NCBI RefSeq assembly: GCF_015694405.1
Contig: NZ_JADQDB010000005.1
Location: 86,589 to 150,588, forward strand
Direction: 5' to 3'
DNA length: 64,000 nucleotides
From: Pelagibacterium limicola
GTDB taxonomy: Bacteria; Pseudomonadota; Alphaproteobacteria; Rhizobiales; Devosiaceae
This document shows, piece by piece, positions 19,580 through 27,980 of this stretch. Position 1 is the stretch's first letter, and every line of letters begins with the position of its first letter. Under the pieces are notes generated by a model that worked only from the letters and a program-made list of their open reading frames with translations, did no database searches and was not told the DNA's origin. The translations under genes were made by a program, and so were the position numbers.

Positions 19580-20008
19580 CGAGGCTTCCTGCAAAAACGG
19601 CGAATCAATCGATTTTGAACGGTGAACGCGGCAGGGGGTGGGCGTCAATCGATCCGTAACCTGTCCGGCGAGACATTTCGGGACAAAGAAATGCCCCGTA
19701 CGCCTCGCGAACGTACGGGGCTGTGAGATTGTGGTGCAAACAACCTCTGCCGGAGGACATCCGGCATCGCCAATCTACTGGAGTCGACTGCACTTGTCAT
19801 GGCGCAAATGCCCGATTCTTGTGCATTCTTTGGCGCCATTGTGAAATAGCTGCTCGTTTTTTGAGCACGACCCCGATTATCCGCCGACGGCCTTGGAGCC
19901 AGCGGGGCACCGCGGACGCTGATACGCACTCCATCGGGCAGCCTGCTCTACCTAAAGTCCTTTATTTATAATTTGTTAACCCAATGCTTGAGCCGAAACG
20001 TTCAGGCC
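19580..20008. other. Structured non-coding region between lnt and urtA
   Basis: No convincing protein gene lies here. It contains a perfect 10-bp stem GCCCCGTACG/CGTACGGGGC (19693-19702 with 19712-19721), a 6-bp stem GCCGGA/TCCGGC (19749-19765) and a 7-bp stem ATGGCGC/GCGCCAT (19799-19839). Read leftward, the first hairpin is followed by ATTTCTTTG, which would suit the terminator of a small minus-strand RNA of about 150-250 bases. I could not match it to a named RNA family. It may also hold NtrC sites for urtA (a GGTGCA half-site at 19733-19738). Confidence 0.4.
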
Positions 20009-20025
20009 TTGGCACGCTTCTTGCG
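20009..20025 (+). promoter_or_regulatory. Sigma-54 promoter of urtA
   Basis: TTGGCACGCTTCTTGCG matches the -24/-12 consensus (TTGGCACG-N4-TTGC) with exactly 10 bases between the GG and GC doublets. It lies 42 bases before the urtA ATG, so transcription should begin near 20036. This predicts activation by an enhancer-binding protein, most likely NtrC under nitrogen limitation. The same core, GGCACGCTTC, is found before ureE. Confidence 0.85.
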
Positions 20026-20066
20026 ATTCCTTGCGGCGGTGTAATCAGCAACTGTCGGAGGGACAA

Positions 20067-21359
20067 ATGACAGACTGGACCAAATATAGGAACTTGACGC
20101 TGGCGGGGCTTATGGGCGCGAGCCTTCTTTCCATGCCGGTAGCAGCACAAGAAGGCGAGCCGATCAAGGTCGGCATTCTTCACTCGCTATCGGGCACGAT
20201 GGCGATTTCTGAAACTACGCTCAAGGACACGATCCTGTTCATGATCGAACAGCAGAACGCCGCCGGTGGTGTTTTGGGCCGTCCGCTCGAAGTCGTGACC
20301 GTCGACATCGCATCCGACTGGCCTCTGGCCGCCGAACTCGCACGGCGCCTGATCGAAGTCGATGAAGTCGACGTCGTCTTTGGCTGCTGGACATCGGTCT
20401 GCCGCAAGTCGGTTCTGCCGGTATTCGAAGAGCTCAACGGGCTGCTCTTCTACCCCGTCCAGTACGAGGGTGAAGAATCCCAGCGCAATGTGTTCTACAC
20501 CGGCGCATCCCCCAACCAGCAGGCTATCCCTGCCGTCGACTACCTCATGAACGAGGAAGGCGTCGAACGCTGGGTGCTTGCCGGCACCGACTATGTCTAC
20601 CCCCAGACCACCAACCTCATCCTCGAGCAATATCTCAAGGATGCCGGTGTTGCTGCCGAAGACATCATGATCAACTACACCCCGTTCGGGCATTCGGACT
20701 GGCAGACGATCGTTTCCGACATCGTCGCTTTCGGTTCGGAAGGCAAGAAGACGGCAGTGGTCTCGACCATCAATGGCGACGCTAACGTGCCGTTCTACCG
20801 CGAACTGGGCAATCAGGGCGTGGCCGCTGAAGACATCCCGGTCGTTGCGTTCTCTGTGGGTGAAGAAGAGCTTTCGGGCTTCGACACCACCCCGCTGGTC
20901 GGCCACCTTGCCGCCTGGAACTACTTCATGAGCGTCGATACGCCTGAAAACGCGGAATTCATCGCCGCTTGGCATGACTTCATCGGCGATGACAGCCGCG
21001 TCACCAACGACCCGATGGAAGCCCACTATATCGGCTTCAACCTCTGGGTTAAGGCCGTGGAAGCTGCCGGCACGACCGATGCCGATGCCGTGATCGACTC
21101 CATCGTCGGCCAGGAAACACCGAACCTGACCGGTGGCATCGCGACCATGCTGCCCAACCACCACATCACCAAGCCTGTCCTGATCGGCGAAATCCAGGAA
21201 GACGGACAGTTCTTTGTGGTCTGGGAAACAGACGGTCTGGTCGAAGGCGACGCATGGTCCGACTTCCTGCCCGGCTCGATGGACCTGATTGCCGATTGGA
21301 CCGATCCGATCAACTGCGGCAACTACAACACCGTCACCGAAACCTGCGGCGGCAGCTAA
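20067..21359 (+). CDS. urtA: Urea ABC transporter, substrate-binding protein
   Basis: About 430 residues from the ATG at 20067, which has GGAGGGAC upstream. A signal peptide ends near VAAQEGEP. The mature part is a type I periplasmic binding protein of the branched-chain amino acid/urea class (VGILHSLSGTMAISE, FGCWTSVCRKSVLPVFEE, LFYPVQYEGEE, MEAHYIGFNLW), a pattern specific to UrtA. It binds urea in the periplasm for UrtBCDE. It is the first gene of the locus, behind a sigma-54 promoter, and is followed by a hairpin at 21386-21409. Confidence 0.96.
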   Translation: MTDWTKYRNLTLAGLMGASLLSMPVAAQEGEPIKVGILHSLSGTMAISETTLKDTILFMIEQQNAAGGVLGRPLEVVTVDIASDWPLAAELARRLIEVDEVDVVFGCWTSVCRKSVLPVFEELNGLLFYPVQYEGEESQRNVFYTGASPNQQAIPAVDYLMNEEGVERWVLAGTDYVYPQTTNLILEQYLKDAGVAAEDIMINYTPFGHSDWQTIVSDIVAFGSEGKKTAVVSTINGDANVPFYRELGNQGVAAEDIPVVAFSVGEEELSGFDTTPLVGHLAAWNYFMSVDTPENAEFIAAWHDFIGDDSRVTNDPMEAHYIGFNLWVKAVEAAGTTDADAVIDSIVGQETPNLTGGIATMLPNHHITKPVLIGEIQEDGQFFVVWETDGLVEGDAWSDFLPGSMDLIADWTDPINCGNYNTVTETCGGS

Positions 21360-21385
21360 GCCATCGCTCTGACGATCACGAACGC

Positions 21386-21409
21386 GAAAGGGCGGCACGC
21401 CGCCCTTTC
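21386..21409 (+). terminator. Hairpin between urtA and urtB
   Basis: A perfect 11-bp inverted repeat, GAAAGGGCGGC/GCCGCCCTTTC, with almost no spacer lies 27 bases after the urtA stop. No T-run follows, so it is more likely to protect the 3' end of urtA mRNA or partially terminate than to stop transcription fully. This would favour the binding protein over the membrane components. Confidence 0.5.
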
Positions 21410-21452
21410 CTCAACGACCCTCCCCGACCGAAAAACGGATTGCTTTCCGACA

Positions 21453-23063
21453 ATGCGCACAGCCCATCCGTTCAGGCTTTTTCTTGTTACAATCCTTGTG
21501 GCGATCCTTGCCGGGCTTTCTTCCGGCGCGCGCGCCCAGACGGTTTCAGAGATCGTCCCGACAATGGCCGACACCAATCTGCGCGGCCTAGCCGCTGCGG
21601 TCGAGGCCCTTGCTGCAACAGGTGAACCGCAGGCGGTTGCCGTTCTTGAGGCGCTTGGTGCGGGCAATCTTTACGAGACAGCTGACGGCGGCATCTATAT
21701 CCGCGCCGGGTCCGGCCCCATCAGGGACGCCGCCACCGGCGAAACCGCCGAGGGCGTTGCGCCCGGCGATCTCAAACTCATTCGCATCAACAATTCCCTG
21801 CGCCGCGACATCCGCGCCGCCATCGGCAATCTGACGCTCCTGAGCGACGATGCCAATGTGCGCCTGCGCGCCGCGCGCGAAATGTTCGGCACTGCCGATC
21901 CGGCCAATATCGAGCTGCTCGATGAGGCGCTTGCCGAGGAAACCAATCCCAGTGTCCGCACGGTGATGGAGCAGGCCCGCGCGGCCGCCATCCTCAAGAC
22001 CGATGTCAGCGAGGAAGAGTTTGCCGCAGCCGTCGCGGTTATCGCAGCGCGTGGCGACCGGCAGGCGCTCGGCATTCTCAACTCCAACCTTGCCAATGCC
22101 TCGGAGATCGAACGCGTCAATATCGAGGCCGGTATCGCCCGCATCAACCAGGCGCTCGCGCTGCAGGGGATCGGGCAGAATGTCTGGTATGGCATATCAT
22201 TGGGCTCGGTGCTGCTCTTGGCGGCCATCGGGCTGGCCATCACCTTCGGGGTCATGGGCGTCATCAACATGGCGCACGGCGAGATGGTGATGATCGGGGC
22301 TTATGTGACTTTTGTGGTGCAGGAAATCATCCGCACGACGAATCCGGGCCTGTTCGATTATTCCCTCGCCATTGCCGTGCCTGCGGCGTTCCTCATAACC
22401 GGATTGATCGGTGTCGGGATCGAGCGCGGCATCATCCGCTGGCTTTATGGGCGTCCGCTTGAAACTCTGCTTGCGACCTGGGGGCTTTCGCTGGTCATCC
22501 AGCAGGGCGTGCGCACCATATTCGGTGCCACCAACCGCGATGTGGGCAATCCCAGCTATATGTCCGGCGCCTTCGAGTTCTTTGGCATCGCCCTGACCTG
22601 GAACCGGTTCTGGATCGTCATTTTCGCGCTGGTCGTCTTTGCGCTGCTACTGCTTGTTCTCAACAAGACACCGCTGGGCCTCCAGATGCGGGCGGTGACC
22701 CAGAACCGGCGCATGGCTTCGGCCATGGGGATCAGGACGCCCTGGATCGATGCCATGACCTTCGGGCTTGGCTCTGGCGTTGCGGGACTGGCGGGTGTGG
22801 CGCTCAGCCAGATCGACAATGTGTCGCCAAATCTTGGCCAGGGCTATATCATCGACAGCTTCATGGTGGTGGTGTTCGGCGGGGTGGGCAATCTCTGGGG
22901 CACGCTGGTCGGCGCCATGACACTGGGCATCGCCAACAAATTCCTTGAGCCCTATGCCGGGGCGGTGCTCGCCAAGATCGTCATTCTGGTGCTCATCATC
23001 CTCTTTATCCAGCGCAGGCCGCGCGGCCTGTTCGCGCTCAAGGGACGGGCGGTGGAGCAATGA
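21453..23063 (+). CDS. urtB: Urea ABC transporter, permease UrtB
   Basis: A 536-residue protein with a signal-like N-terminus (FRLFLVTILVAILAGLSSGARAQ) and about 220 residues of soluble, probably periplasmic, alpha-helical repeat-like sequence. A LivH-type permease domain follows (from about 245: GLAITFGVMGVINMAHGEMVMIGAY). This long N-terminal extension is typical of UrtB compared with LivH. It forms the membrane channel with UrtC, and its stop overlaps the urtC start by ATGA. Confidence 0.95.
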   Translation: MRTAHPFRLFLVTILVAILAGLSSGARAQTVSEIVPTMADTNLRGLAAAVEALAATGEPQAVAVLEALGAGNLYETADGGIYIRAGSGPIRDAATGETAEGVAPGDLKLIRINNSLRRDIRAAIGNLTLLSDDANVRLRAAREMFGTADPANIELLDEALAEETNPSVRTVMEQARAAAILKTDVSEEEFAAAVAVIAARGDRQALGILNSNLANASEIERVNIEAGIARINQALALQGIGQNVWYGISLGSVLLLAAIGLAITFGVMGVINMAHGEMVMIGAYVTFVVQEIIRTTNPGLFDYSLAIAVPAAFLITGLIGVGIERGIIRWLYGRPLETLLATWGLSLVIQQGVRTIFGATNRDVGNPSYMSGAFEFFGIALTWNRFWIVIFALVVFALLLLVLNKTPLGLQMRAVTQNRRMASAMGIRTPWIDAMTFGLGSGVAGLAGVALSQIDNVSPNLGQGYIIDSFMVVVFGGVGNLWGTLVGAMTLGIANKFLEPYAGAVLAKIVILVLIILFIQRRPRGLFALKGRAVEQ

Positions 23064-24277
23064 TTACGGCTGCAATCCTACGCGCACTCGACAAGAAGGC
23101 CATCTGGGTCATCTCGATCCTCTTGCTGGCAGCGATCCTAGTGCCGCTCTCCAATCTGATGCTGCCCGTCGGCCATCCCTTGCGCGTGCCCAACTATCTC
23201 GTGCCGCTGATGGGCAAATATCTGTCCTATGCGATGCTCGCGCTCGCGCTCGATCTCATCTGGGGCTATTGCGGCATTCTTTCGCTCGGCCACGGCGCAT
23301 TTTTTGCGCTGGGCGGCTATGCCATGGGCGTCTATCTCATGCGCCAGATCGGCACGCGCGGGGTCTATGCCCATCCCGAATTGCCCGATTTCATGGTGTT
23401 TCTCGGCTGGCCTGAACTGCCCTGGTACTGGCTGGGCATGGACCAGTTCTGGTTTGCCGCCATCATGGTCATGCTGGTGCCGGGCATCCTTGCCTTTGTC
23501 TTTGGCTGGTTTGCCTTCAGAAGCCGGGTGACGGGCGTTTATCTCTCGATTATCACCCAGGCCATGACCTTTGCGCTCATGCTCGCCTTCTTCCGCAACG
23601 ATATGGGCTTTGGCGGCAATAACGGGCTGACCGATTTCCGTGACATCCTCGGCACGCCGATTGCGGCGCCAACGACGCGGGCGATCCTCTTTGCCGCAAC
23701 AGCAATTGCACTGGCTCTGTCCTTCCTTGTGTGCTCGATGATCGTCAAGTCCAAGCTGGGCAAGGTGATGGTTGCGGTACGTGACGCAGAAAGCCGGACG
23801 CGGTTCATTGGCTACAGGGTCGAAAACGTAAAACTGTTGGCCTTTACCGTCTCGGCGGTCATCGCCGGTATTGCCGGTGCGCTGTACGTACCTCAGGTCG
23901 GTATCATCAACCCCGGCGAGTTTGCTCCGGCCAACTCCATCGAGGTTGTCATCTGGGCGGCAGTGGGCGGTCGCGGCACGCTGATCGGCCCGATTATCGG
24001 GGCCATCATCGTCAATGTCGGCAAGTCCTATTTCACCGCGGCACTGCCCGATTTCTGGCTCTTTGCGCTGGGTGGGCTGTTCATCTTCGTGACGCTTTTC
24101 CTCCCCAAGGGCGTGGTCGGATTGTTCACGTCGGTCTGGAATGCCATTCAGGCGCGACGTGCCTCATCGAGCGCCCAGAAGGGCGTCGGGCCCGCACCCG
24201 GCCCTGAAACCGACTTTCCGATAACGACGGAATCGGACGCAGGGAATGCGCAACCCAAAACAAATCCGGCGGAGTAA
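23060..24277 (+). CDS. urtC: Urea ABC transporter, permease UrtC
   Basis: A 405-residue LivM-type permease. Motifs: DLIWGYCGILSLGHGAFFALGGYAMG and RDAESRTRFIGYRVENVKLLAFTVSA, with about ten hydrophobic segments. A hydrophilic C-terminal tail of about 45 residues (SSSAQKGVGPAPGPETD...) is present. It pairs with UrtB and overlaps it by 4 bases. Confidence 0.95.
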   Translation: MITAAILRALDKKAIWVISILLLAAILVPLSNLMLPVGHPLRVPNYLVPLMGKYLSYAMLALALDLIWGYCGILSLGHGAFFALGGYAMGVYLMRQIGTRGVYAHPELPDFMVFLGWPELPWYWLGMDQFWFAAIMVMLVPGILAFVFGWFAFRSRVTGVYLSIITQAMTFALMLAFFRNDMGFGGNNGLTDFRDILGTPIAAPTTRAILFAATAIALALSFLVCSMIVKSKLGKVMVAVRDAESRTRFIGYRVENVKLLAFTVSAVIAGIAGALYVPQVGIINPGEFAPANSIEVVIWAAVGGRGTLIGPIIGAIIVNVGKSYFTAALPDFWLFALGGLFIFVTLFLPKGVVGLFTSVWNAIQARRASSSAQKGVGPAPGPETDFPITTESDAGNAQPKTNPAE

Positions 24278-24283
24278 CGGACA

Positions 24284-25039
24284 ATGGTCGACACCCTGCG
24301 CACCGACTCCCTGCTTTACCTCGATGGCGTCACGGTCTCGTTCGACGGCTTTCGCGCGCTTAATTCCCTCTCGCTGATCGTCCAGCGCAATGAATTGCAG
24401 GCCATTATCGGGCCGAATGGCGCAGGCAAGACGACGATGATGGACATTATCACCGGCAAGACAAAGCCCGATACGGGCGAGGTCTATTTCGAGGGCTCGG
24501 TCGATCTCACCAAAAAGGACGAGACCGAAATCGCCAATATGGGCATCGGACGCAAATTCCAGAAGCCGACGGTGTTTGAAAGCCATACGGTCTGGGACAA
24601 TGTCGAATTGGCGCTCAAAAAGCCGCGCGGCGTCTTTTCGGGGCTGTTCTATACCCGCGACACCGCCGATACCGACAGGATCGCGGAAATCCTCGATATC
24701 GTACGCCTCACCCATCGCAAGAATGAGTATGCGGCCAATCTCTCGCACGGCCAGAAGCAATGGCTCGAGATCGGCATGCTGCTCGCCCAGGATCCCAAGC
24801 TGATGCTGGTCGATGAGCCGGTGGCCGGGATGACCGATGCCGAGACGATCGAAACCTCCAAATTGCTGGCCGATATTGCCAAGACCCGTTCGGTCGTCGT
24901 CGTCGAGCACGACATGAGCTTTGTCCGCGATCTCGATTGCCGCGTCACCTGCCTTGCCGAAGGCGCGGTGCTGGCGCAGGGCTCGCTCGAACATGTTTCC
25001 GCTGATCCGCTGGTCATCGAACGCTATCTGGGACGCTGA
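24284..25039 (+). CDS. urtD: Urea ABC transporter, ATP-binding protein UrtD
   Basis: A 251-residue LivG-type ATPase: Walker A GPNGAGKTT, signature NLSHGQKQWLEIG, Walker B LMLVDEPVAGM and H-loop VVEHDM. The LSHGQ variant of the signature is normal for UrtD. It sits 6 bases after urtC and 3 bases before urtE, and energises urea import as a heterodimer with UrtE. Confidence 0.95.
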   Translation: MVDTLRTDSLLYLDGVTVSFDGFRALNSLSLIVQRNELQAIIGPNGAGKTTMMDIITGKTKPDTGEVYFEGSVDLTKKDETEIANMGIGRKFQKPTVFESHTVWDNVELALKKPRGVFSGLFYTRDTADTDRIAEILDIVRLTHRKNEYAANLSHGQKQWLEIGMLLAQDPKLMLVDEPVAGMTDAETIETSKLLADIAKTRSVVVVEHDMSFVRDLDCRVTCLAEGAVLAQGSLEHVSADPLVIERYLGR

Positions 25040-25042
25040 AAA

Positions 25043-25744
25043 ATGGCGCAACTGACCGTATCCGAAATCGATCTCCATTATGGCGCAGCCCAAGCGCTCA
25101 AGAAAATCTCGATCGAGGCCAGACCCAATGCGATCACCTCGGTGCTGGGCCGGAATGGGGTTGGCAAATCCTCGCTGCTGCGCGCCATAACCGGCATTCA
25201 GCCGATCAGCGCGGGCAGCATTTCCTTTGATGGCACCGATCTCAAGAAATCCGCGCCCTATAACCGTGCCCGTGCCGGTATCGGCTATGTCCCGCAGGGG
25301 CGCGAAATCTTTCCGCTCCTGACGGTCAAGGAAAACCTCCAGACCGGCTATGCGCCTTTAAAGGCAAAAGATCGCAATATCCCCGAGACGATCTTTGAGC
25401 TTTTCCCAGTGCTCAAATCCATGCTTTCGCGGCGCGGCGGAGACCTCTCGGGCGGCCAGCAGCAGCAACTCGCAATCGGTCGCGCGCTGGTCACCCGACC
25501 CAGATTGCTGGTGCTTGACGAGCCAACCGAAGGCATCCAGCCCTCGATCATCAAGGAGATCGGGCGCGCCTTGCAGTTTTTGCGCGATGAAATGGGGATG
25601 ACGATTCTTCTGGTCGAACAATATCTCGATTTCTGCCGCGAATTGTCAGACCATATCTACGTCATGGATCGCGGTGAAGTCATGCATTCGGGGCCCGCCA
25701 GCGATCTCGACGATCCACAGGTGAAACGGCATTTGATGGTCTGA
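25043..25744 (+). CDS. urtE: Urea ABC transporter, ATP-binding protein UrtE
   Basis: A 233-residue LivF-type ATPase: Walker A GRNGVGKSS, Q-loop region GYVPQGREIFPLLTV, signature LSGGQQQQLAIGRAL and Walker B LLVLDEPTEGIQP. It partners UrtD. Its stop (TGA) overlaps the ureD ATG by one base, so the importer genes and urease genes are read as one unit. Confidence 0.95.
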   Translation: MAQLTVSEIDLHYGAAQALKKISIEARPNAITSVLGRNGVGKSSLLRAITGIQPISAGSISFDGTDLKKSAPYNRARAGIGYVPQGREIFPLLTVKENLQTGYAPLKAKDRNIPETIFELFPVLKSMLSRRGGDLSGGQQQQLAIGRALVTRPRLLVLDEPTEGIQPSIIKEIGRALQFLRDEMGMTILLVEQYLDFCRELSDHIYVMDRGEVMHSGPASDLDDPQVKRHLMV

Positions 25745-26577
25745 TGCTCGACACAATCGCCCAAGAGACACTCCGGCCTCCGCGCCTCCAACGCGCGCGG
25801 GGAGTAGGCCGCATCACGGCCAAAGCGCGGGACGGACGGAGCGTCATCGATACACTCTACCAGGAGGGCTGCGCCAAGATTCGCGTGCCCAAGCCGCAGG
25901 GAACCTGGCTCGATGCCGTACTCATCAATTCCTCCGGCGGCCTGACCGGCGGTGACGGCGTGCTGTGGTCCGCCGAAGCCTCCCAGCATACCCATCTCGT
26001 CGTAACCACCCAGGCCTGCGAGCGAGTCTATCGCTCGGTCGGAGGCTCAGCCCGGGTTTCCTCGAAACTCACCATCGACAAGGGCGCGCGCCTCGACTGG
26101 CTGCCTCAGGAAACCATCCTTTTCGATGGCGCCGAGCTCGAACGGCGGCTTGACGTGGAAATGGCAGCGGATGCTACCTTCCTGGGGCTCGAAGCGGTAA
26201 TTATGGGCCGCGAAGCCCGGGGCGAGGACGCGCTCTCGGCGCGGCTCAAGGACGATTGGCGCGTGCGCCGCGGTGGCGTGCTTGTGCATGCCGAAGCCAG
26301 CCGGCTCGATGCCAACTGCCTCGTCGCGCGCAACAATGTCGCCTTGCTCTATGGCGCGCGCGCCTACGCTACGCTCTGCTATGTTGCAGCCGATGCCGAA
26401 CGCCAGATCGGTCCGGTCAAGGCATTGCTCGAAGGCGCGGAAAATGCCGGCGCATCCCGGATCGGCGAAAAGCTGGTCGTACGTATCTTGGCAGAATCGG
26501 GCTATCGCTTGCGCAAGATCATAATGCCCGTCATCGCGCAGTTCGCCGGTGCGGTGCCCAAACTCTGGACGCTATAA
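25744..26577 (+). CDS. ureD: Urease accessory protein UreD
   Basis: A 277-residue protein with the family landmarks [16 protein letters not shown]-like, [24 protein letters not shown] and [16 protein letters not shown]. It scaffolds the UreDFG complex on apo-urease for nickel delivery. Its position between urtE and ureA, with no gap, shows that uptake and hydrolysis of urea are coupled genetically. Confidence 0.95.
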   Translation: MLDTIAQETLRPPRLQRARGVGRITAKARDGRSVIDTLYQEGCAKIRVPKPQGTWLDAVLINSSGGLTGGDGVLWSAEASQHTHLVVTTQACERVYRSVGGSARVSSKLTIDKGARLDWLPQETILFDGAELERRLDVEMAADATFLGLEAVIMGREARGEDALSARLKDDWRVRRGGVLVHAEASRLDANCLVARNNVALLYGARAYATLCYVAADAERQIGPVKALLEGAENAGASRIGEKLVVRILAESGYRLRKIIMPVIAQFAGAVPKLWTL

Positions 26578-26587
26578 GGGGGAGAAT

Positions 26588-26890
26588 ATGAACCTTACAC
26601 CGCGGGAGAAGGACAAGCTGCTCGTCTCGATGGCAGCCATGGTGGCGCGGCGCAGGCTCGAGCGCGGGGTCAAGCTCAATCATCCCGAAGCCATAGCGCT
26701 GATCACGGACTTCGTCGTCGAGGGCGCGCGCGATGGCAGGGCAGTGCCTGACCTGATGGAGGCCGGCGCTCATGTCATTACCCGAGAACAGGTGATGGAA
26801 GGGGTCGCGGAAATGATCCACGACATCCAGGTCGAGGCGACGTTCCCCGACGGCACCAAGCTCGTCACCGTCCATAACCCCATCCGTTAG
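26588..26890 (+). CDS. ureA: Urease gamma subunit
   Basis: A 100-residue protein, [20 protein letters not shown]..., containing [11 protein letters not shown] and [12 protein letters not shown] and ending with [18 protein letters not shown], the classical UreA pattern and length. The start at 26588 has GGGGGAGA upstream. It assembles with UreB and UreC into the (alpha-beta-gamma)3 enzyme. Nine bases separate it from ureB. Confidence 0.97.
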   Translation: MNLTPREKDKLLVSMAAMVARRRLERGVKLNHPEAIALITDFVVEGARDGRAVPDLMEAGAHVITREQVMEGVAEMIHDIQVEATFPDGTKLVTVHNPIR

Positions 26891-26899
26891 GAAGAACCG

Positions 26900-27205
26900 A
26901 TGATCCCCGGAGAAATCATCACCGCGCCCGGCGAAATCGAACTCAATGCGGGCCGGGGCACGGTAACCCTGACCGTCGCCAATACGGGCGACCGTCCCAT
27001 CCAGGTGGGTAGCCACTATCATTTCTACGAGACCAACGAAGGCCTGCGCTTTGATCGCGAAAAGGCCCGGGGTTACAGGCTCGACATTGCTGCGGGTACC
27101 GCGGTTCGGTTCGAGCCCGGCCAAACGCGCGACGTTACTTTGGTCCCCTTGGCCGGAAGCCGTACGGTTTTCGGCTTCAACAACAAAGTTGCAGGCACGC
27201 TGTGA
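26900..27205 (+). CDS. ureB: Urease beta subunit
   Basis: A 101-residue protein ([19 protein letters not shown]...), with the conserved [17 protein letters not shown] and [16 protein letters not shown]. The length is standard. Unusually, ureC does not follow directly: an antisense gene lies between, and ureC begins 775 bases later. Confidence 0.97.
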   Translation: MIPGEIITAPGEIELNAGRGTVTLTVANTGDRPIQVGSHYHFYETNEGLRFDREKARGYRLDIAAGTAVRFEPGQTRDVTLVPLAGSRTVFGFNNKVAGTL

Positions 27206-27242
27206 CCGGTCTATCGGGGTCTTGCTTCTCGCCGTTGGGCGC

Positions 27243-27273
27243 AAAAAAAGAGCGGGTAGCAGATGCTACCCGC
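27243..27273 (-). terminator. Intrinsic terminator of the antisense gene between ureB and ureC
   Basis: On the minus strand a perfect inverted repeat GCGGGTAGCA/TGCTACCCGC is followed by TCTTTTTTT. The T-run is present only on the minus strand, so it should stop the leftward gene (27301-27840) while letting rightward urease transcription pass. Confidence 0.87.
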
Positions 27274-27300
27274 CCCATGGGCGCTATTCGTGGTGAGGGA

Positions 27301-27840
27301 CTAGGCATCCACGAACAGCACGACGTCACCCGAACCATGCATCCAGACGGCAACGACGTCGTCCGCCGCATAACCTTCGGCTTCAAGCGCGGCGACGAGT
27401 TCGGTCTTGGCCGCGATGTCATCCTGCAGGGCCGAAATGTCGCCCTCGAACTGGGCGCGCGTGTCGGCAACTACGGAAGCATCGCCACCGTCATTGGCCG
27501 CAAGATCGGAAATTGCCACGACCTCGATATTGGCCGTACCGTTGATCACATCGAGGTTAAGCGCACCAGACGACTGAATGGCCGCCTCAAGGTCGGCATG
27601 GGTCAATTCGTCGACATTCACGCCGGCCTCTGCGCCGGCATCGATAGCTCCGTCGACCGTACCAGCGCCAACACCGGCATCCACGCCGATACCGGCATCG
27701 ACCCCACTATTGTCGCCACCCAATTCGACGCCAACACCGCCGTCAAGACCAACCCCGAGGTCGGTATCCTGCGCATTGATAGCGATAGGGGCCGCAAGGG
27801 CCATGGCAGTGCCAAGTGCAAGAGCAGAGAGCTTCTTCAT
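27301..27840 (-). CDS. Secreted acidic Gly/Val/Asp-rich protein of unknown function
   Basis: A 179-residue protein with a clear signal peptide (MKKLSALALGTAMALAAPIAINAQD). Residues 25-70 are a low-complexity run of short units such as GVG, VDAGIG and VDAGVGAG. The remainder is acidic and alpha/beta-like (TANIEVVAISDLAAN, ALEAEGYAADDVVAVW), ending in VVLFVDA. It has almost no basic residues, as expected for a periplasmic or extracellular protein of a salt-adapted cell (inference). It is encoded opposite to the urease genes and has its own terminator. Not recognised as a named family. Confidence 0.75.
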   Translation of the reverse strand: MKKLSALALGTAMALAAPIAINAQDTDLGVGLDGGVGVELGGDNSGVDAGIGVDAGVGAGTVDGAIDAGAEAGVNVDELTHADLEAAIQSSGALNLDVINGTANIEVVAISDLAANDGGDASVVADTRAQFEGDISALQDDIAAKTELVAALEAEGYAADDVVAVWMHGSGDVVLFVDA

Positions 27841-27980
27841 TGTTTGTCTCCATTGTTTCCAGAGGTTTTTGCCCCCCTCTCGATGAACAAACGTCGACGG
27901 TCCCGCAGCGTTGCAAGGTCATTTTGTGGCAAGCCGCCCACCTCTCGTCACATTCGCCCTCAACCCGGAGGAGTTGATCC

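Noticed and set aside
19791-19806. TGCACT...GGCGCA as a full NtrC site
   Set aside because: The half-sites are 18 bases end to end instead of 17 and the right half is imperfect, so only a tentative half-site was noted.
19580-20066. A guanidine (ykkC or mini-ykkC) riboswitch before urtA
   Set aside because: Considered because such switches can precede urea-related transporters, but the required conserved blocks and ACG(R) hairpin loops are absent.
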